A stretch of 64,000 bases of DNA from an uncultured Acidobacteriia bacterium (GTDB lineage Bacteria > Acidobacteriota > Terriglobia > Bryobacterales > Bryobacteraceae): positions 28,985 through 92,984 of the forward strand of contig CAIVPR010000179.1 in assembly GCA_903907865.1 (NCBI GenBank). The letters run 5' to 3'. Positions 7,770-17,758 of this stretch are shown here, piece after piece. The notes below the pieces were generated by a model. It worked only from the letters and a program-made list of their open reading frames with translations, was not told where the DNA came from and made no database searches. Both the position numbers and the translations under genes were made by a program. The first letter of the stretch is position 1; every line of letters begins with the position of its first letter.

Positions 7770-9194
7770 CTACCCGATCATGTCCCGGATGACGGTCCCA
7801 CCAAAATCCGTCAGCTTCTCGTTGCGTCCGTTGTGCAGGAACCAGAGGCGGTTCTGGTCCATGCCGAGCAGTTCCAAGATCGTGGCGTGGAAATCCCGCA
7901 TGTGGTAGCGGTTGCCGACGCCCTTCAACCCCAGTTCATCGGTCTCGCCGATGGCCGATCCGGCCTTGACGCCGCCGCCCGCGAACCACATCGTGAAGCC
8001 GTAGGGATTGTGGTCGCGACCGTTGCCGCCTTGGGACATCGGGAGCCGCCCGAATTCGCTACCCCAGATGACCAGCGTCGTATCGAGCAGGCCGCGCCGC
8101 TTCAGGTCAGTCAAGAGGGCTGCGACCGGCTGGTCGGTCATGCCGCACATCTTCTCGTGGTTCGCGACCAAGTCCTTGTGTGCGTCCCACTGGACCGAAA
8201 CCGGGCCGCCGCCTGAGTACAGCTGCACGAAACGAACGCCGCGCTCAACCAAGCGGCGGGCCAGCAGGCAGCGGGTCCCGAACTCGGCGGTCTGCTTGCG
8301 GTCCAGCCCGTAGAGTTGGCGGGTTTCGTCGGTCTCCTTGGTCAGGTCGACCGCCTCCGGGGCGTGGCTCTGCATCCTGAACGCCAGCTCATAGGAACTG
8401 ATCCGGGCAGCCAGTTCCGTATCGGAATCGAGAGCATCCATCTCGTTCATCGATTGCAGGAAGTCCAACGTGCGCCGCTGCCGTTCGGGGGACACCCCGG
8501 ATTCCGGCTTCAGGTTGACAATCGGGTTGGGGCCCGGCCGGAAGACGGTGCCTTGGTAGACAGCGGGTAGGAACCCGGCCCCCCAGCACGGGGTGCCACC
8601 CTCGGGAGTGCCCTCGGGTTGGGGCATCACCACGTAGGCCGGCAGATTTTCGCTCTCGCTGCCCAACCCGTATGTCACCCACGAGCCCATGCTGGGGTAG
8701 CCCATCAAAATACGCCCGGTATTGACTTGGTACATAGCGGGGGCATGGACGGTGCTCTCGGTGTAGAACGACCGGACGAAGCTGATGTCGTCCACATGCC
8801 GCGCCACGTTGGGGAACAGCGTGGAGACCTCGCGCCCGGACTGGCCGTACCTGTTGAACTTCCAAGGGCTCTTGAGAAGCGGCGTGTCGCCCTTGGTGAA
8901 CTGGCTCACGATGGTACCGTAGCTGGGGGGCAGCGGCTGTCCATCGTACTTTTCCAAGGCTGGCTTGGGATCAAACGTATCGATGTGGCTGGGGGCCCCG
9001 ACCATGAACAGGAAGATCACCGACTTAGCCTTAGGGGCGAAGTGCGGCGGCTTGGCGGCGAGCGGGTTGACCCGCCTTGATGCCGCCCATGCGGGCGGAT
9101 CTAGAAGCGAGGCAAGCGCGATTGAGCCGAAACCATGGGCCGCGCGCCCGAGGATATCGCGACGGGTGACGAAATTCGGCGGCAGGTTCGGCAT
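7770..9194 (-). CDS. DUF1501 family protein with Tat signal
   Basis: An exported protein of the DUF1501 family, whose members share the alkaline phosphatase/sulfatase fold. A Tat-like start, [15 protein letters not shown], precedes a hydrophobic stretch; then come the family landmarks [81 protein letters not shown] and the terminal H-rich region. The ORF track start is a GTG at 9212; the ATG at 9194 just after the upstream stop codon looks better. The usual DUF1553/DUF1549 partner is absent and an unknown gene stands in its place. Substrate unknown. It ends 2 nt from the convergent NUP gene. Confidence 0.88.
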   Translation of the reverse strand: MPNLPPNFVTRRDILGRAAHGFGSIALASLLDPPAWAASRRVNPLAAKPPHFAPKAKSVIFLFMVGAPSHIDTFDPKPALEKYDGQPLPPSYGTIVSQFTKGDTPLLKSPWKFNRYGQSGREVSTLFPNVARHVDDISFVRSFYTESTVHAPAMYQVNTGRILMGYPSMGSWVTYGLGSESENLPAYVVMPQPEGTPEGGTPCWGAGFLPAVYQGTVFRPGPNPIVNLKPESGVSPERQRRTLDFLQSMNEMDALDSDTELAARISSYELAFRMQSHAPEAVDLTKETDETRQLYGLDRKQTAEFGTRCLLARRLVERGVRFVQLYSGGGPVSVQWDAHKDLVANHEKMCGMTDQPVAALLTDLKRRGLLDTTLVIWGSEFGRLPMSQGGNGRDHNPYGFTMWFAGGGVKAGSAIGETDELGLKGVGNRYHMRDFHATILELLGMDQNRLWFLHNGRNEKLTDFGGTVIRDMIG

Positions 9195-9199
9195 CGCGG

Positions 9200-9790
9200 C
9201 TACATCTCCCACTGGTCCGACAGCATCTTGGCGTATTCCTCGGACGCGTACAGTTCAAAATCGTAGTCCTTCGGCGTAAGCGAAAAAAAAGGCCGAAGGT
9301 GTTGGAAGCAAATGTAGGCGTGATCTGCGTAGCGGTGGTAGTTGCGCAGGAAAATCGGCGACAGGGTTTCGACCGGCGGCGGCGCGGCAAATAGGCTGTG
9401 GATGCCGATCGCACGGGAAAACACCGCTCGCCGGTCCGACACTCCCCATTTTTCCAACTTCTCCCGCACAAACTTGGGCGGATCGTCCACTACCAGCGCC
9501 GCGAAGCTCTGTTCCGAAATCCTCGGATCGATGGTGCTCGACCGGGACACGAAATCGCAGCACTGGTCTATCCATCGGAAGATGTCCTTGCCCAGGAACA
9601 GCAGCATTCGGATCTCCTGGTAGCGGCCCACAAGGACTTTGCGCTCCAGTTCGAATTCGTCGTCCTTGGTGGTGCCGCCGAATCCCTGCAGGGCAAGGGC
9701 GGCCTTCGAGCCTTCCAGGAGTTCCTCGGCGCTGCTCGCCCCGCCGAACGGGTGCAGGATCAACGGCGGCAGTACATTGGGTCCGGACAT
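9200..9790 (-). CDS. hypothetical protein upstream of DUF1501
   Basis: A 196-residue protein I do not recognise. It lacks a signal peptide and cysteine motifs and is rich in aromatic residues towards its end ([21 protein letters not shown]). Its stop lies 5 nt before the ATG of the DUF1501 gene, so the two are probably co-transcribed. In related genomes this slot usually holds a DUF1553 protein; this sequence is much too short for one and shows no cytochrome CXXCH site. It may form a complex with or assist the DUF1501 protein, but nothing in the sequence shows that. A second start codon lies at 9802. Confidence 0.6.
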   Translation of the reverse strand: MSGPNVLPPLILHPFGGASSAEELLEGSKAALALQGFGGTTKDDEFELERKVLVGRYQEIRMLLFLGKDIFRWIDQCCDFVSRSSTIDPRISEQSFAALVVDDPPKFVREKLEKWGVSDRRAVFSRAIGIHSLFAAPPPVETLSPIFLRNYHRYADHAYICFQHLRPFFSLTPKDYDFELYASEEYAKMLSDQWEM

Positions 9791-9851
9791 GGTGGCAATC
9801 ATCCTTTTGCTCTGGATACTGATCGGCGGAACGCGCCCAAACCTTTAGTGT

Positions 9852-11663
9852 TTATTTTCTCTCCGTCAGTTTCACCTTGGTTGAGACCTTCTTGTCCCCC
9901 CGCAGAACCTCGACCAGCACCTCGTCGCCCGCCTTGTGGGACCGCAACGCATAGGTGAAGTCGTACAAGTTGGCGATGTCGCGGTCCCCGAACGTGATGA
10001 GGATGTCGCCCGCCTTCAGGCCGCCAAGCGCCGCCGGAGACCCTTCCTTGACATCGGCGAAGCGCACACCCTTCGGCGGCTCCGCGAAATCGGGGATACT
10101 GCCGAAGTTCGGCCCGTAGCCGCCCCCACCGCCGCTAGATGACGGCGCGTTGTCGCCGCCGTGCGCGCTCACCTTGGGCTCAACCCGGATGAACTTCGGC
10201 ATTTCCGGTGCCCCGTCCACCTGCCCCGCGATGTCGGCCACCAAGCTCAACACCTCGACCGCCGCCGCGCTGTCGATCTTGTCCCAAGTGTCGCCCGGCT
10301 TGTGGTAATCCCCGTGCAGCCCCGAGAAGAAGAAGAGCACCGGCACCTGCTTGGTGGTGAACGAGGTGTGGTCGCTTGACCCGTAACCGCTGTCGGAATA
10401 ATCGATCTGGAACTTGTATTTCGACGCGCTGGAGTCCAGAAGCGGCTTCAACCCTGTCCCGGTACCGGCACCGCCAACATATAACTTGCCTTCGCGCACC
10501 CGGCCGATCATGTCCAAATTGGTCATCAGGGCCGCTTTGGCCAAGGGCAACAGGGGGTGGTTGGCGTAGTAGCCGGACCCCAGCAGCCCCAGTTCCTCCC
10601 CCGCGAAACTCAGGAACAGCATCCCGCGCTTTGGCTTGGGCTTGCCCGCGAAGTAGCGGGCCAATTCGAGCACCCCGGCGGTGCCGGACGCGTTGTCGTC
10701 CGCCCCCGGATGGACGGTTCCAGCCATGGACGGTGCCATGGAATACTGTTCTCCCAGCCCGAGGTGGTCGTAATGCGCCCCGATGACCACGTACTCGTCG
10801 GTCTGTCCCGGCAGGTAGGCCACCACATTGTTTACGGTCTTGACCTCGCGCTCGATCTCGATTTTTTCGTGTATCCGTACGCCGGCCAATTCGAACGACT
10901 GCGGCTTGAGGTCCGTGTCGAGGGCCTTTTCCAAATCCCTCAGCGACTTGCCACCCAGCCATGCGTTCGCAACATCCTCTTTCACTTGGATGGTGGGAAT
11001 CGGTGCCTCGGCCGGACCGTCGGTGCGTCCGAAGGTCTCGAGCGACTCCGTGTCCGTCGCGTGGTTCATCCGGTCCGCAACCACGATCACGCCTCGCGCG
11101 CCGTGCGCCCTCGCGTTGGCCGTCTTGCTATAGGTCTGGGCGTGGTCGGTGTAGACCTTGCCCGCGAAAATGCTCTTTTCGTCGAACTCCTGCGGCTCGT
11201 GCGCCAAGACCAGAACGAACTTGCCCTTGGCGTCGATCCCCTTGTAGTCGTCGTAGTTGTACTCGGTGGCGGTAATCCCGTAGCCTGCGAAGACGACCGG
11301 CGCGTCGAACGTGCCGCTGGCCGAGAAGCTCAACGGAATGAAGTCCTTCTCGGGCTGCAGGTCCGTGGTCTGGCCGCCAACGGAGACGTCCAGTTGGTTC
11401 CGCTTCCCCAACTTCGCCGCCGTCGTGACTTGGAACGGCTGCAAATAGCCGGTTCCCGCCACCGGCTTTAAGCCCAAGGCTTGAAACTGTTTGGCGATGT
11501 AGGCGGCTGCAGCCTCCAACTCGGGGGAGCCGGTGGCCCTTCCGCGCAACTCCGGCGACGCTAGGTACTTGATGTGGTCCAAGTAACGACCTGCGTCAAA
11601 GCCCGGGAGAGCCGCCCTGAGGAGCCCGGAAAGGACGAATGAAATTAGGATGATGCGGCGCAT
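9852..11663 (-). CDS. secreted M28 aminopeptidase with PA and PDZ domains
   Basis: A 603-residue zinc exopeptidase expected outside the cytoplasm. The start at 11663 gives MRRIILISFVLSGLLRA, a signal peptide; the upstream part of the ORF is non-coding. A PA-like insert (about residues 105-250) precedes the M28 core with its zinc ligands: GAHYDHLG, HPGADDNASG, FAGEELGLLGSG, LDMIGR and SSDHTSF. A C-terminal PDZ domain (GVRFADVKEGSPAALGGLKAGDIL) follows a Gly/Ser-rich linker. It begins 4 nt after the DsbA-like gene and is the last gene of that operon. The domain architecture is common among acidobacterial exported peptidases. Confidence 0.92.
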   Translation of the reverse strand: MRRIILISFVLSGLLRAALPGFDAGRYLDHIKYLASPELRGRATGSPELEAAAAYIAKQFQALGLKPVAGTGYLQPFQVTTAAKLGKRNQLDVSVGGQTTDLQPEKDFIPLSFSASGTFDAPVVFAGYGITATEYNYDDYKGIDAKGKFVLVLAHEPQEFDEKSIFAGKVYTDHAQTYSKTANARAHGARGVIVVADRMNHATDTESLETFGRTDGPAEAPIPTIQVKEDVANAWLGGKSLRDLEKALDTDLKPQSFELAGVRIHEKIEIEREVKTVNNVVAYLPGQTDEYVVIGAHYDHLGLGEQYSMAPSMAGTVHPGADDNASGTAGVLELARYFAGKPKPKRGMLFLSFAGEELGLLGSGYYANHPLLPLAKAALMTNLDMIGRVREGKLYVGGAGTGTGLKPLLDSSASKYKFQIDYSDSGYGSSDHTSFTTKQVPVLFFFSGLHGDYHKPGDTWDKIDSAAAVEVLSLVADIAGQVDGAPEMPKFIRVEPKVSAHGGDNAPSSSGGGGGYGPNFGSIPDFAEPPKGVRFADVKEGSPAALGGLKAGDILITFGDRDIANLYDFTYALRSHKAGDEVLVEVLRGDKKVSTKVKLTERK

Positions 11664-11667
11664 GTCG

Positions 11668-12693
11668 TTACTTTTTCTTGGCTGGAGCCGATTGCAGCGA
11701 GCCGGGCTTGGCGTCCGGAGCCGCTCCGCCGAAGGTCGGCAGCCGAACATCGCAACCGCAGTCCTCGCCCGCGTTCTTGGCCGTCTTCTGGTAGCCGATC
11801 TCGAAGTCGATGACGTACTTCAGGTCAGGCCACGAGGATACGCCGCCCAGCCGCCGACCGTTGACGAAGATCGTCGGGGTCTGGTTGACCGAAAGGCTTT
11901 GGCCGATCAACTGCGACCGGTCCACCTCCTTCTCGGTGTCCTTGGACTCGATGCAGCTGTTCAATTGAGCGGCATCAAGGTCCGACTTGGTCTTGGCGAA
12001 CTCCAGCACCTTCGCGGTCAGGTTGTCGGCGTTGATGTCGGCCTGCTTGTCGAAGATCCAATCGTGGAAATCCCAATAGGTGGACGCACTCTGCTTGAAC
12101 ACGCACCGACCGGCGCGCGCCGCGGGACGCGCCCACGGATGGATCTGCTCCAAGGGATAGTCGAAATAATAGAGCCGGACCTCGGTCGGGAAGGCCTTCA
12201 AAAGGTTGTCGCGGAGGGATTTCGATTGTTCGCGGCAGTACGGGCACTCGTAGTCGCTGAATTCGGCGATCACCACCGGCGCGCCGGGCGTGCCGAACGC
12301 CGGCTGGCCCTCGGTCTTGATCTTGTCCAGTTCCGGCTTGAACGGGTTGGCTGCGATGTCGTAGACCAAGCCGCGGATGATCCGCTGTCCGTCGTAGGAA
12401 ATGTAGAACTTTTCGTCCTGCATCTGGGCCCCGCTGATGCCGCGTACGGAGACCTCGTAGTAGCCGGGCATGGGGCCCGGTTTCTGGTCCTTGATGTCGA
12501 CGGTGATGCCCTCGGGCCAGACGAACAGATGGCGTACGTAGGCTTCGAGATCGGCCTTGCTGAGGGCCGACTTCTTGGCGGACGCAGGGCCAGCCGGAGC
12601 CGGTACCTTGACCGGTGCCGCCGGTTTCGGGGCCGGGGTCTGTGCGGCCAGCACGCCGGCAAGCGACAGAATCGGGATGAGCTTCTTGACCAT
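11668..12693 (-). CDS. exported DsbA-like thioredoxin-fold protein
   Basis: A 341-residue periplasmic thiol oxidoreductase of the DsbA/DsbG-like Thioredoxin_4 group. MVKKLIPILSLAGVLAAQ is the signal, followed by an Ala/Pro linker. An N-terminal domain resembling that of other long DsbA homologues (about 40-130) precedes the thioredoxin fold with VVIAEFSDYECPYCREQS (CPYC near residue 150) and the cis-proline loop QTPTIFVNG. An extra DCGCDV pair near the C terminus is unusual. The start at 12693 is chosen for its signal; an ORF start 30 nt upstream has none. It lies between the altronate dehydratase and M28 genes and may help fold exported proteins. Confidence 0.87.
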   Translation of the reverse strand: MVKKLIPILSLAGVLAAQTPAPKPAAPVKVPAPAGPASAKKSALSKADLEAYVRHLFVWPEGITVDIKDQKPGPMPGYYEVSVRGISGAQMQDEKFYISYDGQRIIRGLVYDIAANPFKPELDKIKTEGQPAFGTPGAPVVIAEFSDYECPYCREQSKSLRDNLLKAFPTEVRLYYFDYPLEQIHPWARPAARAGRCVFKQSASTYWDFHDWIFDKQADINADNLTAKVLEFAKTKSDLDAAQLNSCIESKDTEKEVDRSQLIGQSLSVNQTPTIFVNGRRLGGVSSWPDLKYVIDFEIGYQKTAKNAGEDCGCDVRLPTFGGAAPDAKPGSLQSAPAKKK

Positions 12694-12723
12694 TCTCTTA
12701 AACCTTCCTACTGGGACTGCCAC

Positions 12724-14265
12724 CTACATCACCGGACCGATGCGCCACGGCACGAATTCGTGGTGGCCGAGAATTTCCGCCTTGGTGCGCTCGCCCGACG
12801 CCGCCCGCAGGATTGTGTCGAAGATGTCCTTGCCCACTTCCTGCACCGTCCGGTCGCCGTCGGCAATCGCGCCCGCGTTGATGTCCATATTGTCGAGCAT
12901 CCGCCGGTACGTGTTGCTGTTGCTCGCGATCTTGATCACCGGCACGGTCGGGAACCCGATGGCCGACCCCCGCCCGGTGGTGAAGACGATCATGTTGCAA
13001 CCGCCCGCGGCGAGACCGGCAAGCGAAGGCGGATCGTAGCCCGGCGTGTTCATGAAGTTGAAGCCGGGCACCGTGATGCGTTCGGCATAGCCGACGGCGT
13101 CGTTCAGCGTGGAGGCTCCTGCCTTGGCGACCGCGCCCAAGGACTTTTCGACAATGTTCGTCAAGCCGCCCTCCTTGTTACCGGGGGAAGGATTGTCGTC
13201 AAAGGTGCCGCCGGTAAACTGCTTGAGGTAACGCTTGTACATGTCGACGTAGCCGAGCAGCTTCTCCGCTACCTCGCGGTTGCGCGACCGGCGGACCAGC
13301 AGGTGTTCGGCCCCGAAGATCTCCGTCGTTTCCGCCAAGACCGTGGCGCCGCCGAGCGCGGCCAGCATGTCGGACGCCACGCCCAACGCCGGGTTGGCAG
13401 TGATGCCGGAGAACGAGTCCGACCCGCCGCAATTCAGACCCAATGTGATCTTCGATGCAGGCACGGTGGTGCGCTTCTCGGCGGCGCACTGCTCCAGCAA
13501 CTGCTTGATCTCGCGGCGTGCGGCCTCGGTGGCTCCGCGCGTGCCGCCGGATCCTTGGAGCGTCAGTCCGACCAGCCGGTCCGTGCGGGGCGCGTTCGGC
13601 CCCAAGTAGTGTTCGATCTGGTTGACTTCGCAGCCCAGGCCGAGGATGACGGCCGCGGAGACGTTGGGGTGCGCCAGTACGCCGGAGAGAGTGCGGCGCA
13701 ATTGCCGCTCGTCCTCGCCCCGCGACATCCCGCAGCCTTCGCCGTGGGGAAACGCGACTACGCCGTCTATGTTGTCCGGCAAGGTTTCACCCAGGAAGCT
13801 GCGTTCGATCAACTGCGTCGTGTAGGCCGCGCAGTTGCTGGCCGCGACGACGGCGATGTAGTTGCGCGTGCCCACCCGCCCGTCCTCTCGGACATAGCCC
13901 TCGAAAGTGGGCATGTTGGCGGGCGTCGGCGGAAACGGGACCTCGCCCACGGGGAATTGGTAGTCGAACGCCATTTCCTCGAAGGCCACGTTTTGGGTGT
14001 GGACGTGTTCACCTATGCGGATCGGGCGGCTGGCCGGGCCGATGCGTTGGCCGTAGCGGTGCAATTGGGATCCGGCCGCGATGTCCGTCAGGGCGATCTT
14101 GTGGCCTGCGGGGACCGGCGTCGCGACTGTCAATTCCACGCCTCCGATCCGCAGCACCTGGCCGGGCGTAAGGGGCACGCGCGCGATCGCGACATTGTCG
14201 GACGGGTGCAGCTGGATGGCGGAATTTTCGGGGGTCGGGAGCTTTTGGATTTCTAGAAGAGCCAT
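12724..14265 (-). CDS. altronate/galactarate dehydratase family protein (UxaA-like)
   Basis: A cytoplasmic sugar-acid dehydratase that probably converts an aldonate or aldarate to its 2-keto-3-deoxy product. The 513 residues comprise an N-terminal SAF domain (about 15-90) and the large dehydratase part with [35 protein letters not shown] and [21 protein letters not shown], the Cys/Gly-rich segments expected for the iron site. It is one full-length chain like E. coli UxaA. The neighbours (HIT-like, DsbA-like, M28 genes) are not sugar-acid genes, so the substrate cannot be read from context. Confidence 0.9.
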   Translation of the reverse strand: MALLEIQKLPTPENSAIQLHPSDNVAIARVPLTPGQVLRIGGVELTVATPVPAGHKIALTDIAAGSQLHRYGQRIGPASRPIRIGEHVHTQNVAFEEMAFDYQFPVGEVPFPPTPANMPTFEGYVREDGRVGTRNYIAVVAASNCAAYTTQLIERSFLGETLPDNIDGVVAFPHGEGCGMSRGEDERQLRRTLSGVLAHPNVSAAVILGLGCEVNQIEHYLGPNAPRTDRLVGLTLQGSGGTRGATEAARREIKQLLEQCAAEKRTTVPASKITLGLNCGGSDSFSGITANPALGVASDMLAALGGATVLAETTEIFGAEHLLVRRSRNREVAEKLLGYVDMYKRYLKQFTGGTFDDNPSPGNKEGGLTNIVEKSLGAVAKAGASTLNDAVGYAERITVPGFNFMNTPGYDPPSLAGLAAGGCNMIVFTTGRGSAIGFPTVPVIKIASNSNTYRRMLDNMDINAGAIADGDRTVQEVGKDIFDTILRAASGERTKAEILGHHEFVPWRIGPVM

Positions 14266-14289
14266 GTTTTCAGTTGGTTGGCGCCGGTT

Positions 14290-14877
14290 TCAGCGCATCA
14301 GGATATGTTCGGTGGTCTGTCCGCCGCTGTGCAGGTGCAGGCGGTTGTAGAGCGGGTGGAACCAGAGGCCGGTGCCGTCGGGGGTGGCGGGAATTTCGGC
14401 CGGGGAGTCGATGAAAATGCCGGATTCGGTGTCGTCCTCGTCCCGACCATCGTCGAGCAGCTTGCCGATATGGGCGTGGAGGTGGCATTGGGTCCGCGAG
14501 GCGTCGCCGTTGAATGCGATCCCCCACTGGTCACCCCAGACTTCCTTGGCCTTGGCGATGGCGGCGGACCAGAACCGGAGGCGCTCGGCGGGAGACATGC
14601 GGGCGAGCGGATTGGCACCATCATAAACGGCGCGGGGCACAGCCAGCCAGCGGTTGGGCTTGGTGGGATTCACGTCCTTGATGAGTAGGACGGGCTCGTC
14701 GCCCGGATGTTTCGAGATTTCGACACACAAACTGCAGGTGCGCTGGGCGGCTGAGCGGGGGTCGGACAGATCGCAGACGCAGCCGCGGATGTCGGCCCGC
14801 AGGGCAGAAACCGTGAGGAGTATCGCGATAAGACAGGCCCGCACCAAATCATTAGTATATGGGGTGCCGGCTGTCAT
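14290..14877 (-). CDS. exported HIT-like protein
   Basis: About 195 residues with a signal-like segment (VRACLIAILLTVSALRA) and a mature domain that contains four N-terminal cysteines (GCVCDL, TCSLCVE) and the histidine-triad-like motif CHLHAHIGKLL near residue 150. This recalls HIT hydrolases and CDP-diacylglycerol pyrophosphatases, which use an HXHXH-type site to cleave nucleotide-linked phosphates. The exported location and cysteines argue against an ordinary cytosolic HIT enzyme. The true start is uncertain, as several ATG/GTG codons precede the hydrophobic stretch. First gene of the run that continues into the altronate dehydratase gene 24 nt downstream. Confidence 0.65.
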   Translation of the reverse strand: MTAGTPYTNDLVRACLIAILLTVSALRADIRGCVCDLSDPRSAAQRTCSLCVEISKHPGDEPVLLIKDVNPTKPNRWLAVPRAVYDGANPLARMSPAERLRFWSAAIAKAKEVWGDQWGIAFNGDASRTQCHLHAHIGKLLDDGRDEDDTESGIFIDSPAEIPATPDGTGLWFHPLYNRLHLHSGGQTTEHILMR

Positions 14878-15019
14878 GAGAGGCGGCACTCCGATACGGG
14901 GAAACAGCAGCCGGCGCAGGGCGTTGACGGCTGTCGTCAGGCACGTCGGCGCGGTACCCCTCCGGGCTGGCTCGCCCGCCGTGTGCGGTCGACTCGACGT
15001 TTGATATTCTCACTAGGCA

Positions 15020-16195
15020 ATGGCAGACAACGGAATTCGGTTTTCGCGGGTGGCCGCGACATTTGCGCTCATGGCGCTCGTAGGCGGCGCGCAGACGGCG
15101 GGACCGGTTTTCGACCCGATCATGCGGTCGCTCCTCGACAGCCACCAGTTGGCCGGGGCTGTTGTGATGGTGGCGTCCAAGGACTCTGTGTTGAATCTGG
15201 AGGCGTCCGGTTACGCCGATCTCGCGGCCAAGACGCCCATGAAAACCGATTCCCTGTTCTGGATCGCATCCATGAGTAAGCCGATCACGGCGACCGCATT
15301 CATGATGCTGGTGGACGAGGGCAAGGTCAACGTCGACGATCCAGTGGAAAAGTATTTGCCCGAATACAAGAACCAATGGCTGGCGGTCGAGGAGGACAAG
15401 GAGCACCTGCTGTTGCGGCGACCCAAGCAGAAAATCCTCGTCCGGCACATTCTGAGCCATACGAGCGGATTGCCCGCGACGTCCCTGATCGAACAGCCAA
15501 CGCTGGACCTGCTGCGGCTGCGCGACGCCGTGCTCAGCTACACGCTGACTCCGCTGAAGACGGAGCCGGGAACAAAGTACTCGTACTCGAACGCCGGGAT
15601 CAATACGGCCGGTCGGATCATTGAAGTGGTTAGCGGAATGCCCTACGAGGAGTTCCTGCAGAAGCGGCTGTTCGACCCGCTGGGGATGACGGACACGACG
15701 TTCTGGCCCAGCGAGGCGCAACTCAAGAGGCTGGCAAAGTCGTACAAGCTGAAGAAGGACGGGAGCGCGCTGGAGGAAGAGACTGTGACCCAGTTGCGGT
15801 ATCCGCTCAACGACCGGTCGCGGCAGCCGATGCCGGCGGGCGGGCTGTTTTCCACGACGGCGGACACGCTGCGCTTTTGCCAGATGATTCTGAGTGGCGG
15901 GGTGTACAAGGGTCGGCGGTACTTGTCCGAGGCGGCGCTGAAGCAGATGACGTCGTTGCAGACGGGCGATTTGCCGGAGGGGTATGGATTCGGCTGGTCG
16001 GTGTTGAAGAAGGCCGCAGGGGACGGACGCAGCGCTGGAACGTTCGGACACGGCGGCGCGTACAAGACGGCGATGTGGATCGACCCGGCGCTGGGGCGGA
16101 TTTTCATTCTGATGCGGCACGAGGCTGGGACCGACAACACAAAGCTGGAGCCGGATTTCCTGAAGTTGGCGGTGCAGCGGTTCGGGGGACGGTAA
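15020..16195 (+). CDS. serine hydrolase, beta-lactamase (class C/EstB) family
   Basis: A 391-residue exported hydrolase of the penicillin-binding/class-C beta-lactamase fold. A short signal (FSRVAATFALMALVGGAQT) precedes the catalytic SMSK (SxxK), the YSNAG (YxN) motif about 120 residues later and HGGAYKT in place of KTG. Members act as esterases, D-amino peptidases or, rarely, beta-lactamases; the sequence does not decide among these. It is transcribed alone, divergent from the HIT-like gene. A -10-like TATTCT (15005-15010) sits only 9 nt before the ATG, which suggests a very short leader. Confidence 0.88.
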   Translation: MADNGIRFSRVAATFALMALVGGAQTAGPVFDPIMRSLLDSHQLAGAVVMVASKDSVLNLEASGYADLAAKTPMKTDSLFWIASMSKPITATAFMMLVDEGKVNVDDPVEKYLPEYKNQWLAVEEDKEHLLLRRPKQKILVRHILSHTSGLPATSLIEQPTLDLLRLRDAVLSYTLTPLKTEPGTKYSYSNAGINTAGRIIEVVSGMPYEEFLQKRLFDPLGMTDTTFWPSEAQLKRLAKSYKLKKDGSALEEETVTQLRYPLNDRSRQPMPAGGLFSTTADTLRFCQMILSGGVYKGRRYLSEAALKQMTSLQTGDLPEGYGFGWSVLKKAAGDGRSAGTFGHGGAYKTAMWIDPALGRIFILMRHEAGTDNTKLEPDFLKLAVQRFGGR

Positions 16196-16486
16196 GGGGC
16201 TTTAGGGCTGGCGCGGCATGAGCAGAGCACCGGGTGGAAGTCGAAAACGAATGCCTGGCGATTCCGACGTCAACCTAGAAACGGCAGTTGGCCGTGTCAC
16301 GGCGCATTCCCGGTTCCCCGAACAAACACTCCCTAGCGGTCGTGGCTCTGCCGAATCAGCATGGTACCGAGCCACGACCGCTAGGGAGTGCTTGTTTCGA
16401 GCCCTGCGCAGACTCGGAACAAGAGTCCCATCCGGCGCACCGTCGCGTGTCGTACTCTTCTTCGCTAACCTTCCCCTACTGGGCCC
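16196..16486. other. convergent intergenic region carrying a large palindrome
   Basis: No coding sequence is credible in these 291 nt between two convergent genes. The main feature is the 64-nt inverted repeat annotated separately, which may also serve as a two-way terminator. Confidence 0.5.
16327..16390. repeat. 22-bp perfect inverted repeat of a dispersed family
   Basis: CACTCCCTAGCGGTCGTGGC + TC (16327-16348) is repeated exactly as its reverse complement at 16369-16390 across a 20-nt spacer, and partial matching continues outside both arms. The left arm with the spacer start (16329-16357) matches 25 of 29 bases of the sequence found twice at 54269-54297 and 54331-54359. This points to a mobile or amplified palindromic element (REP/MITE-like) rather than a one-off terminator. 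No T-run follows. Confidence 0.8.
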
Positions 16487-17758
16487 CTACTGGGCGGCGC
16501 GCACCACGGTGCCGCCCTTCATCACGAACTTCACCCGCTCCAAAGCGCTGACATCCTTCAAAGGGTCGCCCGGAACGGCCACAATATCGGCCAAATAGCC
16601 AGGCTTCAGCACCCCGATCCGCGTCTCCCACCCAAGCAGCTTCGCGGCGTTCATCGTCCCCGCTTGGATCGCCCCCAGCGGCGTCATCCCGTTCTTCACC
16701 AACAGCGTGAACTCGCGCCCCTGCGTCCCGTGCGGAAACGGTCCCACGTCCGACCCCATCGCTACCGGCACGCCGGCGGCCAACTGCTTCTTAAACTCGG
16801 CCTCGTGCAGCCGGATCAGCTCGGCGTAGCGGGCCTTGCGCGCGGGCGAACCAGCGTGGTCGGCGAAGTACTGGAGGATGGTGAAGGTCGGCACGGCGAA
16901 GATGCCTTTTTCGCGCATGATCCGCATGGTTTCGTCGCTCAACTGCTCGGCGTGGTCGATTGACGACACCCCGGCCCGCGCCGCGAACAGGGTCCCCGGC
17001 TCGCCGGAGGCATGCACGGCGACCTTCTTGCCGACCCGCGCGGCCTCGTTCACCGCCGCGGTCAAATCGGCCTCGCTGTACTGCCACGGGGTCTTCAAAT
17101 GCCCGTCGACGATGGAATCCTTGCCCGTCTCGTAGATCTTGATGAAGTCCGCGCCTTCCTTGAACTGCTGGCGGATCACGGCGACCAACTCCGCGGCGTT
17201 GTTTGCGACGGTCGCGTTCGAGAGCACGTGCTGGTCGGGGTTGTAGCCGACGGCGTCCTCGTGGCCGCCTAGAATGTCGACCGCATTGCCGCTGATGCGC
17301 AGGCGCGGGCCGGGAATCAGGTCCTTGTCGATGGCGTTGCGGACGGCGGTGTCGGCGGATCCGGCCCCTTCCGTGCCCATGTCGCGCTCGGCGGTGAATC
17401 CGGCCAGCAGGTCGGCCTTGGCCGCGAGCGTGGCGATGATGGTGCGCTGGGGCACCGACTCCTCCACGGTCTGCAGGTCCTCGGCGCCCGGATGTAGGAA
17501 CAGATGGACGTGGGTGTCGATCAGGCCCGGCAGCAGCGTTGAGTCGCCGAGTTCCACGACCTCCGCGCCGGTGGGGCGGGCCACCGTCGTGCCCACGGAG
17601 ACGATGCGCTCGCCCTGGACGAGGATTTCGCCGGGGGCCGTGACGCGACCGGTTTCGACGTCAAGAACGCGGGCGGCGCGCAGCACGACCGCCTTTTGCT
17701 GCGCGTCAAGCAGTCCGCAACAAAACAAACCCAGTGCCAACGCTACCCGGAAACTCAT
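16487..17758 (-). CDS. exported amidohydrolase (imidazolonepropionase/prolidase-like)
   Basis: A 423-residue metal-dependent hydrolase with a signal peptide (MSFRVALALGLFCCGLLDA). The amidohydrolase metal site is visible: LLPGLIDTHVHL (HxH), FIKIYETGK (the position of the metal-bridging Lys), VAVHASGE, SIDHAEQL and GSDVGPF. The pattern is nearest to the exported peptidase-like amidohydrolases (Xaa-Pro or Xaa-Arg dipeptidase type), but substrate cannot be assigned. Its ATG overlaps the stop codon of the upstream YVTN gene (ATGA), so both are translated from one mRNA. Confidence 0.88.
   Translation of the reverse strand: MSFRVALALGLFCCGLLDAQQKAVVLRAARVLDVETGRVTAPGEILVQGERIVSVGTTVARPTGAEVVELGDSTLLPGLIDTHVHLFLHPGAEDLQTVEESVPQRTIIATLAAKADLLAGFTAERDMGTEGAGSADTAVRNAIDKDLIPGPRLRISGNAVDILGGHEDAVGYNPDQHVLSNATVANNAAELVAVIRQQFKEGADFIKIYETGKDSIVDGHLKTPWQYSEADLTAAVNEAARVGKKVAVHASGEPGTLFAARAGVSSIDHAEQLSDETMRIMREKGIFAVPTFTILQYFADHAGSPARKARYAELIRLHEAEFKKQLAAGVPVAMGSDVGPFPHGTQGREFTLLVKNGMTPLGAIQAGTMNAAKLLGWETRIGVLKPGYLADIVAVPGDPLKDVSALERVKFVMKGGTVVRAAQ

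Noticed and set aside
14852-16120. 422-residue minus-strand ORF
   Set aside because: Antisense shadow of the serine hydrolase gene, Arg/His/Gln-rich with no fold signature.
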